Of a stretch of 64,000 bases of DNA, positions 19,491-28,160 are shown piece after piece; the stretch's first letter is position 1; each line of letters begins with the position of its first letter. The stretch covers positions 372,001-436,000 of the forward strand of contig NZ_MVID01000001.1 in assembly GCF_002086815.1 (NCBI RefSeq), in the 5' to 3' direction. This stretch comes from Mycolicibacterium parafortuitum. GTDB taxonomy: Bacteria; Actinomycetota; Actinomycetes; Mycobacteriales; Mycobacteriaceae. A program made the translations under genes and the position numbers. Under the pieces are notes generated by a model. That model saw only the letters and a list, made by a program, of their open reading frames with translations. It searched no databases and was not told where the DNA came from.

Positions 19491-20447
19491 ATGGCTGAAG
19501 TACTCGTGCTCGTGGAGCACGCCGAAGGTGCGCTGAAGAAGGTCACCGCCGAACTGATCACCGCGGCCCGCGCGCTGGGTGAGCCCTCCGCCGTCGTGGT
19601 GGGCAAGCCCGGCACCGCCGAACCCCTGGTGGACGGTCTGAAGTCGGCCGGCGCCGCCAAGATCTACGTCGCCGAATCCGACGACGCGGAGAACTACCTG
19701 ATCACCCCGTACGTGGACGTGCTGGCCTCGCTGGCCGAGTCGGCGTCGCCCGCGGCCGTGCTGCTGGCCGCCAGCGCCGACGGCAAGGAGATCGCGGGAC
19801 GTCTCGCCGCCCGCATCGGCGCAGGCATCCTCAGCGACGTCGTCGACGTCAAGGACGGCGGCAAGGCCGTCCACTCGATCTTCGGCGGTGCCTACACCGT
19901 CGAGGCCGAGGCCGTCGGCGACACCCCGGTGATCACCGTGCGTCCCGGTGCGATCGAGGCGGCGCCGTCCGACGGCGCCGGTGAGGTCGTCAACGTCGAG
20001 GTGCCCGCACCCGCGGAGAACGCCACCAAGATCACGTCGCGGGAGCCCGCCGTCGCCGGCGATCGTCCGGAACTCACCGAGGCGAGCGTCGTCGTGGCCG
20101 GTGGCCGCGGTGTCGGCAGCGCCGAGAACTTCGGCATCGTCGAGGAACTCGCCGACTCGCTGGGTGCCGCCGTCGGCGCGTCCCGCGCCGCGGTCGACTC
20201 CGGCTACTACCCGGGCCAGTTCCAGGTCGGTCAGACCGGCAAGACCGTGTCCCCGCAGCTGTACATCGCGCTGGGCATCTCCGGTGCGATCCAGCACCGG
20301 GCCGGTATGCAGACGTCGAAGACGATCATCGCGGTCAACAAGGACGAAGAGGCGCCGATCTTCGAGATCGCCGATCTCGGCATCGTCGGTGACCTGTTCA
20401 AGGTCACCCCGCAGCTGACCGAGGCGGTCAAGGCCCGCAAGGGATAG
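19491..20447 (+). CDS. fixB: Electron transfer flavoprotein, alpha subunit
   Basis: 318 aa, the FAD-binding ETF subunit. The C-terminal FAD domain is clear: [56 protein letters not shown] and [25 protein letters not shown]. The N-terminal half carries the pseudo-AMP fold. It is co-transcribed with fixA, and a strong terminator follows 18 bp after its stop. Confidence 0.96.
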   Translation: MAEVLVLVEHAEGALKKVTAELITAARALGEPSAVVVGKPGTAEPLVDGLKSAGAAKIYVAESDDAENYLITPYVDVLASLAESASPAAVLLAASADGKEIAGRLAARIGAGILSDVVDVKDGGKAVHSIFGGAYTVEAEAVGDTPVITVRPGAIEAAPSDGAGEVVNVEVPAPAENATKITSREPAVAGDRPELTEASVVVAGGRGVGSAENFGIVEELADSLGAAVGASRAAVDSGYYPGQFQVGQTGKTVSPQLYIALGISGAIQHRAGMQTSKTIIAVNKDEEAPIFEIADLGIVGDLFKVTPQLTEAVKARKG

Positions 20448-20465
20448 TCCGCAGCGCAGGCAACC

Positions 20466-20498
20466 GAGGCCCCCATCTCACAGCGAGGTGGGGGCCTC
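20466..20498 (+). terminator. Hairpin terminator after fixB
   Basis: GAGGCCCCCATCTC and GAGGTGGGGGCCTC form a 14-bp stem (one G-U pair) around a 5-nt loop. There is no T-run, as is common in mycobacteria. Confidence 0.75.
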
Positions 20499-20596
20499 GT
20501 GCGTGCCGGGTCAGGCCCGACACGTCCCGAACCGTCATCTGACGCTCACGAACACGTCACGCGCCGATTGCCGGGCCGCCGGACGGCTGCACCACC

Positions 20597-21442
20597 GTGA
20601 CGGCCATGAGCACTGCATCCGTACTCATCCCCGGCGAGACGTTCCTGCCATCCGGCCCGGCGCCGCGCTACAGCCTGTTGCTGTGCACCGACCCGGGCTC
20701 CATCGAGGCCGCCCAGCGGCTGCGCCACGACGTGTTCAGCGCCGAGCCGGGATTCACCCTGCGCGACGCCGGTTCGGACGGCCGCGACGCCGACCGCTTC
20801 GACGACTACTGCGATCACCTTCTGGTCCGCGACGACGGCACCGGCGAGTTCGTCGGCTGCTACCGTATGCTGCCCCCGCCGGCGGCGATCGCCGCCGGCG
20901 GCCTCTACACCGCAACGGAATTCGACGTCTCGGCGCTGGACCCGCTGCGCCCGTCGCTGGTCGAGATGGGTCGCGCGGTGGTGCGTGACGGGCATCGGCA
21001 CGGCGCCGTGGTGCTGCTGATGTGGGCCGGCATCCTGGCCTATCTGGACCGCAGCGGCTACGACTACGTCGCAGGCTGTGTCTCGGTTCCCGTCGTCGAT
21101 CCCACTGGTCTGACCCCGGCCGGCAGCCGTCTGCGCGGTGTGCGCGACGCGGTGTTGCGCCGGCATGCCGCGCCGCCCGAGTGGACCGTGCACCCGCACC
21201 GCCCGGTGGTGGTCGACGGCCGTCCGCTCGACGACATCGCTGCCCCGGCACGGGTGACGCTGCCGCCGCTTCTGCGCGGCTACCTGAGGCTGGGCGCGCA
21301 GGTGTGCGGCGAACCCGCCCACGATCCGCAGTTCGGGGTCGGCGACTTCCCGGCGCTGCTCGACAAACGCCGCGCCGACGTCCGGTACCTGCGCCGGCTG
21401 CGGTCGGCCGGCGCCGCCGCCGCGGCCGGGGCACGCTCGTGA
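20597..21442 (+). CDS. GNAT-like N-acyltransferase (OlsB/hemolysin-type, Rv3027c-like)
   Basis: A 281-aa protein of the Acetyltransf_5 family, related to ornithine-acyl-ACP N-acyltransferases (OlsB). Typical segments are AAQRLRHDVFSAEPGF, DDYCDHLLV, GCYRMLP and EMGRAVVRDGHRHGAVVLLMWAGILAYL. Its stop codon overlaps the GTG of a PlsC-type acyltransferase, and an OlsB plus OlsA/PlsC pair makes ornithine lipids in other bacteria. That this pair makes an aminolipid here is inference. Start is GTG 20597, or ATG 20606 three codons later. Confidence 0.83.
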   Translation: MTAMSTASVLIPGETFLPSGPAPRYSLLLCTDPGSIEAAQRLRHDVFSAEPGFTLRDAGSDGRDADRFDDYCDHLLVRDDGTGEFVGCYRMLPPPAAIAAGGLYTATEFDVSALDPLRPSLVEMGRAVVRDGHRHGAVVLLMWAGILAYLDRSGYDYVAGCVSVPVVDPTGLTPAGSRLRGVRDAVLRRHAAPPEWTVHPHRPVVVDGRPLDDIAAPARVTLPPLLRGYLRLGAQVCGEPAHDPQFGVGDFPALLDKRRADVRYLRRLRSAGAAAAAGARS

Positions 21443-22299
21443 CTCTCGCCGCCCGGCACGCGTGGGTGCAGGCCGCACCGTGCGGCCCCGGCTGTGTGCG
21501 CTCCGGCGCCGACGAACCGGGCCGCCGGTGGGTGGTCGCGCTGCGGACCGCGCTGCGGGTCACCGCGGCGGTGACGCTGCTGGCCGGGGTCTGGCTGCTC
21601 GCGCTGCCGTTGCCCGGCCGGGTAACGCTGCAGCGCGGCTACTGCCGGTTGATGCTGCGCAGCCTCGGCGTGCGGATGCGGGTCTCGGGCGGCCCGATCC
21701 GCAACCTTCCGGGTGTGCTGGTCGTCAGCGGCCACGTGTCCTGGCTGGACGTCTTCGCGATCGGCGCGGTGCTGCCGGGGTCGTTCGTCGCGCGGGCCGA
21801 CCTGCTGCGCCTGCCCGCCCTCGGCCAGGTCGTGCGGATGATGAGGATCATCCCGATCGAGCGCGACCGGCTGCGTCGACTCCCGGAGGTGGTGGCCGCC
21901 GTCAGCGCCCGCCTGGCCGCCGGTCACACGGTGGTCGCGTTCCCCGAGGCCACCACCTGGTGCGGGCTGAGCCACGGCCGCTTCCGGCCGGCGATGTTCC
22001 AGGCCGCCGTCGACGCGGGCCGGCCGGTGCAGCCGGTGCGGCTTCGCTACCGCCACCGCGACGGCCGACCGTCCACGGTGCCGGCGTTCGTCGGTGACGA
22101 CAGCCTGCCTGCGTCGATCGCGCGGGTGATCACCGCCCGCCGCACCGTGTGCGACCTGCAGGTCGAGTCGCTGCAGCTGCCCGGCCGCGACCGCAGGGAC
22201 CTCGCCGTCCGGTGTGAGGCCGCGGTGCTCGGCCACCCGGCGCCGCGGCGGCAGGCCAGCCCGGCCGGCTGCGACGCGGCCTCGGCGCTGTCCGCCTGA
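21439..22299 (+). CDS. 1-acyl-sn-glycerol-3-phosphate acyltransferase family (PlsC/OlsA-like, Rv3026c-like)
   Basis: A 286-aa membrane-associated acyltransferase. A hydrophobic segment near residues 36-56 anchors it. The catalytic HX4D is SGHVSWLDV and the acyl-acceptor motif is VAFPEATTWCG, a variant of FPEGT. It acts on a lyso-lipid, either lysophosphatidate or, with the upstream GNAT enzyme, a lyso-ornithine-type lipid. GTG 21439 overlaps the previous stop codon by GTGA. Confidence 0.85.
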   Translation: MTLAARHAWVQAAPCGPGCVRSGADEPGRRWVVALRTALRVTAAVTLLAGVWLLALPLPGRVTLQRGYCRLMLRSLGVRMRVSGGPIRNLPGVLVVSGHVSWLDVFAIGAVLPGSFVARADLLRLPALGQVVRMMRIIPIERDRLRRLPEVVAAVSARLAAGHTVVAFPEATTWCGLSHGRFRPAMFQAAVDAGRPVQPVRLRYRHRDGRPSTVPAFVGDDSLPASIARVITARRTVCDLQVESLQLPGRDRRDLAVRCEAAVLGHPAPRRQASPAGCDAASALSA

Positions 22300-22329
22300 G
22301 CGCGATACGGGCCTCGGGCCGACGACGGC

Positions 22330-22335
22330 TATCCT
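22330..22335 (+). promoter_or_regulatory. Putative -10 (TATCCT) for iscS
   Basis: TATCCT lies 9 nt upstream of ATG 22345. Confidence 0.35.
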
Positions 22336-22344
22336 GGAACGGTT

Positions 22345-23550
22345 ATGTCTGTGTCCGGGCCCTCTGCCAGGCCGGTCTACCTCGACCACGCCGCCACCAC
22401 CCCGATGCGCCCTGCCGCCATCGAGGCGATGACGGCCGTGCTGTCCACGGTCGGCAACGCGGCCTCGCTGCACGGCTCCGGCCGGGCCGCCCGGAGGCGC
22501 CTGGAGGAGTCGCGCGAAGAACTCGCGCAGCTACTCGGCGCCCGGCCGTCCGAGGTGATCTTCACCGCGGGCGGCACCGAGAGCGACAACCTCGCCGTCA
22601 AGGGCATGTACTGGGCCCGCCGTGATGCCGCGCCGACGCGGCGCCGGATCATCACCACGCCCATCGAGCACCACGCCATCCTCGACGCGGTGGAATGGCT
22701 GGTCGAGCACGAGGACGCCGAGGTGACCTGGCTGCCGGTCGACCGGCACGGCACCGTGCGCGCCGCGGATCTGCGCGCCGCCCTCACCTCGGCCGACGAC
22801 GTCGCACTGGTCTCGGTGATGTGGGCCAACAACGAGGTCGGAACGATTCAGCCGATCGCCGAACTCGTCGCTGTCGCAGCGGAATTCGGAATCCCGATGC
22901 ACAGCGACGCGGTGCAGGCCATCGGCCAGCTGCCGATCGACTTCGCCGCCAGCGGGCTCGCGGCGATGAGCGTCACGGCGCACAAGTTCGGCGGGCCCAC
23001 CGGCGTCGGGGCGTTGTTCCTCCGCCGTGACGCGGCCTGTGTCCCGCTGCTGCACGGCGGGGGCCAGGAACGCGACGTGCGTTCCGGCACGCAGGACGTC
23101 GCCGGGGTCGTCGGGATGACCGCCGCCGCGCGCGCCGCCGTCGAGACCATGGATGCGGTGACCACCCGGGTGCGGGAACTGCGCGACCGGCTCGTCGACG
23201 GTGTCCTCGACAGAATCGACGACGTCGACGTCAACGGGGCGCCCGGCACGGGCCGGCTTCCCGGCAACGCGCACTTCACCTTTCGCGGGTGCGAAGGCGA
23301 CTCGCTGCTGATGTTGTTGGATGCCAAGGGAATCGAGTGCTCCACCGGATCGGCGTGCACCGCAGGGGTGGCGCAGCCCTCGCACGTGCTGACCGCGATG
23401 GGCGCCGACCCGGCGAACGCGCGAGGCTCGCTGCGGCTGTCGTTGGGCCACACCAGCACCGAGGCCGACATCGACGCGGCGCTCGACGTGCTGCCCGCGG
23501 CGGTGGAACGTGCCCGGCAGGCGGCCCTGGCCAGTTCGGGACGGCACTGA
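22345..23550 (+). CDS. iscS: Cysteine desulfurase
   Basis: 401-aa PLP enzyme of the NifS/IscS class that mobilises sulfur from cysteine for Fe-S clusters and tRNA thiolation. Seen: [12 protein letters not shown] at the N-terminus, [12 protein letters not shown], the PLP lysine in [12 protein letters not shown], and the persulfide cysteine in [15 protein letters not shown], whose short loop fits group I desulfurases. The next gene, 2 bp downstream, is mnmA, the tRNA thiolase that receives this sulfur. Gene order matches Rv3025c-Rv3024c. Confidence 0.96.
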   Translation: MSVSGPSARPVYLDHAATTPMRPAAIEAMTAVLSTVGNAASLHGSGRAARRRLEESREELAQLLGARPSEVIFTAGGTESDNLAVKGMYWARRDAAPTRRRIITTPIEHHAILDAVEWLVEHEDAEVTWLPVDRHGTVRAADLRAALTSADDVALVSVMWANNEVGTIQPIAELVAVAAEFGIPMHSDAVQAIGQLPIDFAASGLAAMSVTAHKFGGPTGVGALFLRRDAACVPLLHGGGQERDVRSGTQDVAGVVGMTAAARAAVETMDAVTTRVRELRDRLVDGVLDRIDDVDVNGAPGTGRLPGNAHFTFRGCEGDSLLMLLDAKGIECSTGSACTAGVAQPSHVLTAMGADPANARGSLRLSLGHTSTEADIDAALDVLPAAVERARQAALASSGRH

Positions 23551-23552
23551 CC

Positions 23553-24626
23553 ATGCGGGTACTGGTCGCGATGAGCGGTGGCGTGGACTCCTCGGTGGCC
23601 GCCGCCAGGATGGTCGACGCCGGACACGATGTCGTCGGCGTGCATCTGGCGCTGTCCTCGACGCCGGGGACGCTGCGCACCGGGTCCCGCGGCTGCTGCT
23701 CCAAGGAGGACGCCGGCGATGCGCGCCGGGTCGCCGACGTGCTCGGAATCCCGTTCTACGTCTGGGATTTCGCCGACCGGTTCAAAGAGGACGTGATCGA
23801 CGACTTCGTCGAGGCCTACGCGCGCGGCGAGACGCCCAACCCGTGTGTGCGCTGCAATGAGCGCATCAAGTTCTCCGCGTTGGCATCTCGTGCGCTCGCG
23901 CTCGGCTTCGACGCGCTGGCCACCGGTCACTACGCCCGCCTGGAGAACGGCAGGCTGCGTCGCGCCGTCGACCACGACAAGGACCAGTCCTACGTGCTCG
24001 CGGTGCTGACCGCCGAACAGCTGCGCCACGCCCTGTTCCCGATCGGCGACACCCCGAAGGCCCAGATCCGCGAGGAGGCCGCGCGCCGCGGCCTGGCGGT
24101 GGCCGACAAGGCCGACAGCCACGACGTCTGCTTCATCCCGTCCGGCGACACGCAGGCCTTCCTCGGCGCCCGAATCGGGGTGCGCCGCGGCAGCGTGGTG
24201 GACTCGGCGGGCACGGTGCTCGCCGAACACGACGGCGTGCACGGCTTCACGATCGGGCAGCGCAAGGGCCTGGGTATCCCCGGTCCCGGTCCTGACGGGC
24301 GCCCGCGCTATGTGACCGGGATCGACGCGCAGACCGGCACCGTCCAGGTCGGCACCGTCGACGACCTGGAGGTCGGCACCCTGGAGGGCGATGCACCGGT
24401 GTTCACCGCCGGCGTCGCGCCGCACGGGCCGGTCGAGGGCGTGGTCCAGGTCCGTGCGCACGGCGGCATCGCCGACGCGGTCGCCGAACTGCGCGGCGAC
24501 ACCCTGCACGTGACGTTGCGCAGCCCGCTGCGCGGGGTGGCACCCGGTCAGACGCTGGTGCTCTACCGTCCCGACCCCGACGGCGACGAGGTGCTGGCCA
24601 GCGCGACGATCCGCACCGCGCGCTGA
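23553..24626 (+). CDS. mnmA: tRNA-specific 2-thiouridylase MnmA
   Basis: 357 aa. Thiolates U34 of tRNAs for Lys, Glu and Gln, using ATP to adenylate the uridine and sulfur from IscS. Seen: the PP-loop [15 protein letters not shown] at residues 6-20, the catalytic cysteines in [12 protein letters not shown] and [11 protein letters not shown], and the C-terminal GQTLVLY beta-barrel. ATG 23553 begins directly at the PP-loop domain, 2 bp after iscS. Confidence 0.96.
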   Translation: MRVLVAMSGGVDSSVAAARMVDAGHDVVGVHLALSSTPGTLRTGSRGCCSKEDAGDARRVADVLGIPFYVWDFADRFKEDVIDDFVEAYARGETPNPCVRCNERIKFSALASRALALGFDALATGHYARLENGRLRRAVDHDKDQSYVLAVLTAEQLRHALFPIGDTPKAQIREEAARRGLAVADKADSHDVCFIPSGDTQAFLGARIGVRRGSVVDSAGTVLAEHDGVHGFTIGQRKGLGIPGPGPDGRPRYVTGIDAQTGTVQVGTVDDLEVGTLEGDAPVFTAGVAPHGPVEGVVQVRAHGGIADAVAELRGDTLHVTLRSPLRGVAPGQTLVLYRPDPDGDEVLASATIRTAR

Positions 24627-24627
24627 C

Positions 24628-25266
24628 TCAGCCCGGGATGTTGGCCACGATGTTGGTCATCACGATGTCGGGCACCGAATCGGGGAACGCGCAGAACGTG
24701 ACCTCGACGAGCACCGCGGACTTCACCCGGTAGTCGCGCCCGCAGTCGCCGGGCCTGGTCTGGATCGACTCCGGGGTCGCCGACACCTCACCGACCATCG
24801 CCGCACCGGCGCCGGTGTCACCGCACCGCGCGATCTGCGCGACCACCGAATCGAAGGCGCCCTGCGCGGCGGCGGCGTCGCGGTATCCGGCGGCCGCCTG
24901 CGAGATCAGCCCCCCGCGGGGCGGATGCTGGTAGGTGGTCTTGTGGAACTCCTCGACCTCGCTACCGAACAGCCGGGTCTCGGCGTAAACCCACTGGCAT
25001 TGCGGTGCAACGGTTTCCATCAGGAACTCGATATCCACCGGGGCTTTGGTGTCGGTACCGGGGATCACCGTCAGGTCCGCACCGGCTCCGGTGACGGCCT
25101 GCATCTGCGCCCGGTCGAGCAACACCGACTCGACGTCGACCGGTGAGCGGGAGTCCTCGTCGATCCCCGGTATCGCACGGACCGCGACGCCGGACACGCT
25201 CTGCGTGCACCCGGCGGCCAGAATCGCCGTGGCGCACATCAGCGAGGCGCATGCGCGGCCCGTCAT
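24628..25266 (-). CDS. Lipoprotein with PknH-like sensor domain (LpqA-like)
   Basis: A 212-aa exported lipoprotein. The signal is MTGRACASLMCATAILAAGC with the lipobox at the end. The mature domain has paired cysteines (QCQW, ARCGD, GDCGRDY, FCAFPD) and resembles the extracellular sensor domain of PknH, a family found in many mycobacterial lipoproteins. The ligand is unknown. On the minus strand TAGGGT (25273-25278) ends 6 nt before the ATG. It converges with mnmA, leaving a 1-bp gap. Confidence 0.8.
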   Translation of the reverse strand: MTGRACASLMCATAILAAGCTQSVSGVAVRAIPGIDEDSRSPVDVESVLLDRAQMQAVTGAGADLTVIPGTDTKAPVDIEFLMETVAPQCQWVYAETRLFGSEVEEFHKTTYQHPPRGGLISQAAAGYRDAAAAQGAFDSVVAQIARCGDTGAGAAMVGEVSATPESIQTRPGDCGRDYRVKSAVLVEVTFCAFPDSVPDIVMTNIVANIPG

Positions 25267-25301
25267 ACCGGAACCCTAGCCCGTCGCATATCGTCGGGCG
25301 A

Positions 25302-26312
25302 GTGAGTGTTTTCGCGACGGCGACCGGCATCGGATCCTGGCCCGGCACCGCTGCCAAGGAGGCGGCCGAGATCGTCGTCGGTGAGTTGCATCATCTGCCG
25401 CATCTGGTCGAGTTGCCCGCCCGCGGTGTCGGCGCCGACCTGATCGGGCGGGCCGCCGCGCTGCTCGTCGACATCACGATGGACACGGTGCCGCGCGGAT
25501 ACCGTGTCGCCTCCGGGCGGACCTCCGTGACCCGGCGGGCCGTCAGTTTCCTCGACGAGGATCTCGACGCGCTGGAGGAGGCGTGGGAGAAGGCCGGCTT
25601 GCGCGGCGGCGAGCGGGCGGTGAAGCTGCAGGCGCCCGGGCCGATCACGCTGGCCGCGCACCTGGAGCTGGGTGGCGGGCACCGGGCCATCACCGACGCC
25701 GGAGCGGTCCGGGATCTGAGCGCGTCACTGGCCGAAGGGGTGGCCGAGCACCGCAGAAATCTGGCGCGCCGGCTGGAGAGCCCGGTGGTGGTCCAGTTCG
25801 ACGAGCCGACGCTGCCTGCCGCGCTGGCCGGCAGGCTGACCGGGGTGAGCAGCCTGAACCCGGTCCACCCGGTCGACGAGTCGCTGGTCACGGTGCTGCT
25901 CGACGAGTGTGCGGCGGCGGTCGGCGGTGAGGTCGCGGTGCACAGCTGCGCCCCCGACCTGCCGTGGAAACTCTTGCAGCGCAGCACGATCAGCGCGGTT
26001 TCGGTGGATCTGCACACGCTGTCCGCCGCCGACCTGGACGGGATCGGCGAGTTCGTCGACTCGAGCCGGACCGTGGTGCTCGGCGCGGTACCCGCCGCGG
26101 CGCCGGCGGCGCGCACGTCGGCCGAGCAGATCGCCGCGGCCGTCGCCGGCGTCACCGACCGCCTGGGCTTCGCCAGGGCGGTGCTGCGGGAGCGGATCGG
26201 GATCAGCCCGGCGTGTGGGCTCGCCGCAGCGACCGGCGAATGGGCCCGCAGAGCGGTCGAACTGGCGCAGCGCGCCGCCGACGGTCTGGCCGAGGATCCG
26301 GACGGCGTTTGA
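25302..26312 (+). CDS. MetE C-terminal-like (UROD/MetE fold) protein (Rv3015c-like)
   Basis: 336 aa, related to the catalytic half of cobalamin-independent methionine synthase. VKLQAPGPITLAAHLE, VVQFDEPTLPAAL, VAVHSCAPDLPWKLL and the C-terminal GISPACGLAAATGEWA follow the MetE barrel with its zinc site (a His-x-Cys pair and a late Cys). It lacks the N-terminal half of MetE, and its real methyl donor and acceptor are unknown. GTG 25302 is chosen because it begins just before the conserved FATATGIGSWPG. Confidence 0.8.
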   Translation: MSVFATATGIGSWPGTAAKEAAEIVVGELHHLPHLVELPARGVGADLIGRAAALLVDITMDTVPRGYRVASGRTSVTRRAVSFLDEDLDALEEAWEKAGLRGGERAVKLQAPGPITLAAHLELGGGHRAITDAGAVRDLSASLAEGVAEHRRNLARRLESPVVVQFDEPTLPAALAGRLTGVSSLNPVHPVDESLVTVLLDECAAAVGGEVAVHSCAPDLPWKLLQRSTISAVSVDLHTLSAADLDGIGEFVDSSRTVVLGAVPAAAPAARTSAEQIAAAVAGVTDRLGFARAVLRERIGISPACGLAAATGEWARRAVELAQRAADGLAEDPDGV

Positions 26313-26411
26313 CGCTGATCCGGTGTGCAACGTGGGCTAGTGTCAGTCTTCGAAGGATGCCGGCGCGGGGGTGCGGGGGTGCGAGTACGCACAAGTCACG
26401 GGGTTGATGCA

Positions 26412-28160
26412 GTGTCGGGGAAGCTCTCGAGTCGAGGGTCATCGCCTGAGTACGACGAGACCGCGCGCCTTCGTGCGCTCGCGTCGTTCGAGATTCTCGA
26501 CACCGCGCCCGAGGAGTCTTTCGACGGACTGACCGAGCTCGCGGCGGCGGTGTGCGACGTCCCGATGGCGTTCATCGGGTTCGTCGACGCCGACCGGCAG
26601 TGGATCAAATCCGGTCACGGCGTGGGCCTTACCGACGTCGCCCGCGAGATGTCGTTCTGCGCCATCGCCGTCGAGGACGGTGCGCTGGTCGAGATCGGCG
26701 ACACCCACGCCGACGCCCGGCTCGCCGGCCATCCGATGGTCACCGGTGCGCCGCACCTGCGGTTCTGCGCGGCCATGCCGATCGTCACCGCCGACGGCCA
26801 CCGGCTCGGGGCGGTCTGTGTCCTGGACCGCCGCCCGCGGACCCTGACCGACGCGCAGCGCCGGCACCTTCACACCCTGGCTCGTCAGGTGCTGGTCCTG
26901 CTGGAGTTGCGAAGCCGGGCAAAGGAACCCGACTCCGAACTCGCACGCCAACGGCAGCGCATGCTCAGCGGGGTGCTCGACCACCCCGACGTGCTGGTCT
27001 TCGCCAAGGATGTCGACGGCCGCTTCGTGATGGCCAACCGCGCGCTGCAGGACGTCACCAACGCGGGCCGCTCACTGGTCGGCGGCACCGATGACGACTT
27101 CTTCGAAAAGGACATCGCCGAGCACTATCGACGCAACGACCGGCAGATCATGACGACCCGGGAACGGCAGGTGTTCAGCGAAGAGGTGGTCCACCCGGAC
27201 GGCTCGGTGCACATCTACCGCTCCACGAAGTTCCCGCTCACCGACGAGTTCGGTGAGGTGATCGGCGTCGGCGGCGTGTCGACCGATGTCACCGAGCTCG
27301 CCGCCGCCCGCGCCGCGCACGCCGCGGCCGAGGAACGTTGGCGCGCGCTGGTCGAGCAGTCCCAGGATCCGGTCGTCGTCGTCGACACCGAGGGCAGGAT
27401 CGCCTACGTCAACCCCGCCGGGGTCGCGCTGCTCGGGGTGGCGTCGGCCGAGGACGTCGCGCTGGTCTCGGCGATGGATTTCGTGCCCGAGCGCATCCGC
27501 TCCGTGACGCAGGCCCTCCTCGACGAGACGCTGTCCACCACCGGCATCGTGCGCTCGCAGCGCGGCGTACTACGCAGGCATGACGGCACCGAGCTTCTGG
27601 TCGAGTTCAACGCGACGGTGGTCAAGCACTCGGGGGAGCGCAGCGTCCAGCTCGAGGTGCGCGACGTGTCGGAGGCGGTGGCCGCGCATGCGGCGCTGAA
27701 ACACTCGGCGTCGACCGACCCGCTGACCGGGGTGCTCAACCGCAGCGCCTGGGACGCCCAGGTGACCCCGCTGCTGGCGAGCGTCTCCGAGGCCTCACCG
27801 CTGACGGTCGCGGTGATCGACCTCGACAACTTCAAGGGTTACAACGACACCCGGGGCCACACCGCCGGGGATCTGCTGCTGCAGCAGTTCGCCGGGGCCG
27901 CGGGCGCGTCGATTCGCCAGCAGGACATCTTCGCCCGGTGGGGCGGTGAGGAATTCATCCTGGCGTTGCCGGGCACCGACCCGCAGCGGGCACAGACGAT
28001 GCTCAACCGGATCCGGGCCTGCGTGCCGTTCGGGCAGACCTGTTCGATCGGGTACACCGGCCACAGACCAGGAGACACCCTCACCGAGACGGTGGTGCGC
28101 GCCGACAAGGCGCTGTACGAAGCCAAGAGCCGCGGCAGGGATCAGCTCGCGCGCCGCTAG
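26412..28160 (+). CDS. Diguanylate cyclase (GAF-PAS-PAS-GGDEF)
   Basis: A 582-aa signalling protein that should make cyclic di-GMP. Domains: GAF (about residues 25-165), PAS (190-295), PAS (305-425) and GGDEF (430-580). The active-site motif is RWGGEEFI at 509-516. An inhibitory I-site RQQD (502-505) stands exactly five residues before GGEEF, as in product-inhibited cyclases. No EAL domain is fused. The protein has no membrane segment, so the GAF and PAS domains probably sense a cytosolic signal. GTG 26412 (MSGKLSSRG) is the preferred start; in-frame GTGs at 26325 and 26379 are possible. Its stop overlaps the convergent fadD stop. Confidence 0.88.
   Translation: MSGKLSSRGSSPEYDETARLRALASFEILDTAPEESFDGLTELAAAVCDVPMAFIGFVDADRQWIKSGHGVGLTDVAREMSFCAIAVEDGALVEIGDTHADARLAGHPMVTGAPHLRFCAAMPIVTADGHRLGAVCVLDRRPRTLTDAQRRHLHTLARQVLVLLELRSRAKEPDSELARQRQRMLSGVLDHPDVLVFAKDVDGRFVMANRALQDVTNAGRSLVGGTDDDFFEKDIAEHYRRNDRQIMTTRERQVFSEEVVHPDGSVHIYRSTKFPLTDEFGEVIGVGGVSTDVTELAAARAAHAAAEERWRALVEQSQDPVVVVDTEGRIAYVNPAGVALLGVASAEDVALVSAMDFVPERIRSVTQALLDETLSTTGIVRSQRGVLRRHDGTELLVEFNATVVKHSGERSVQLEVRDVSEAVAAHAALKHSASTDPLTGVLNRSAWDAQVTPLLASVSEASPLTVAVIDLDNFKGYNDTRGHTAGDLLLQQFAGAAGASIRQQDIFARWGGEEFILALPGTDPQRAQTMLNRIRACVPFGQTCSIGYTGHRPGDTLTETVVRADKALYEAKSRGRDQLARR

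Noticed and set aside
26325..26411. Longer start (GTG 26325) for the diguanylate cyclase
   Set aside because: The extra 29 residues are Gly/Arg-rich without domain similarity; the GTG at 26412 begins closer to the GAF domain. Not fully excluded.
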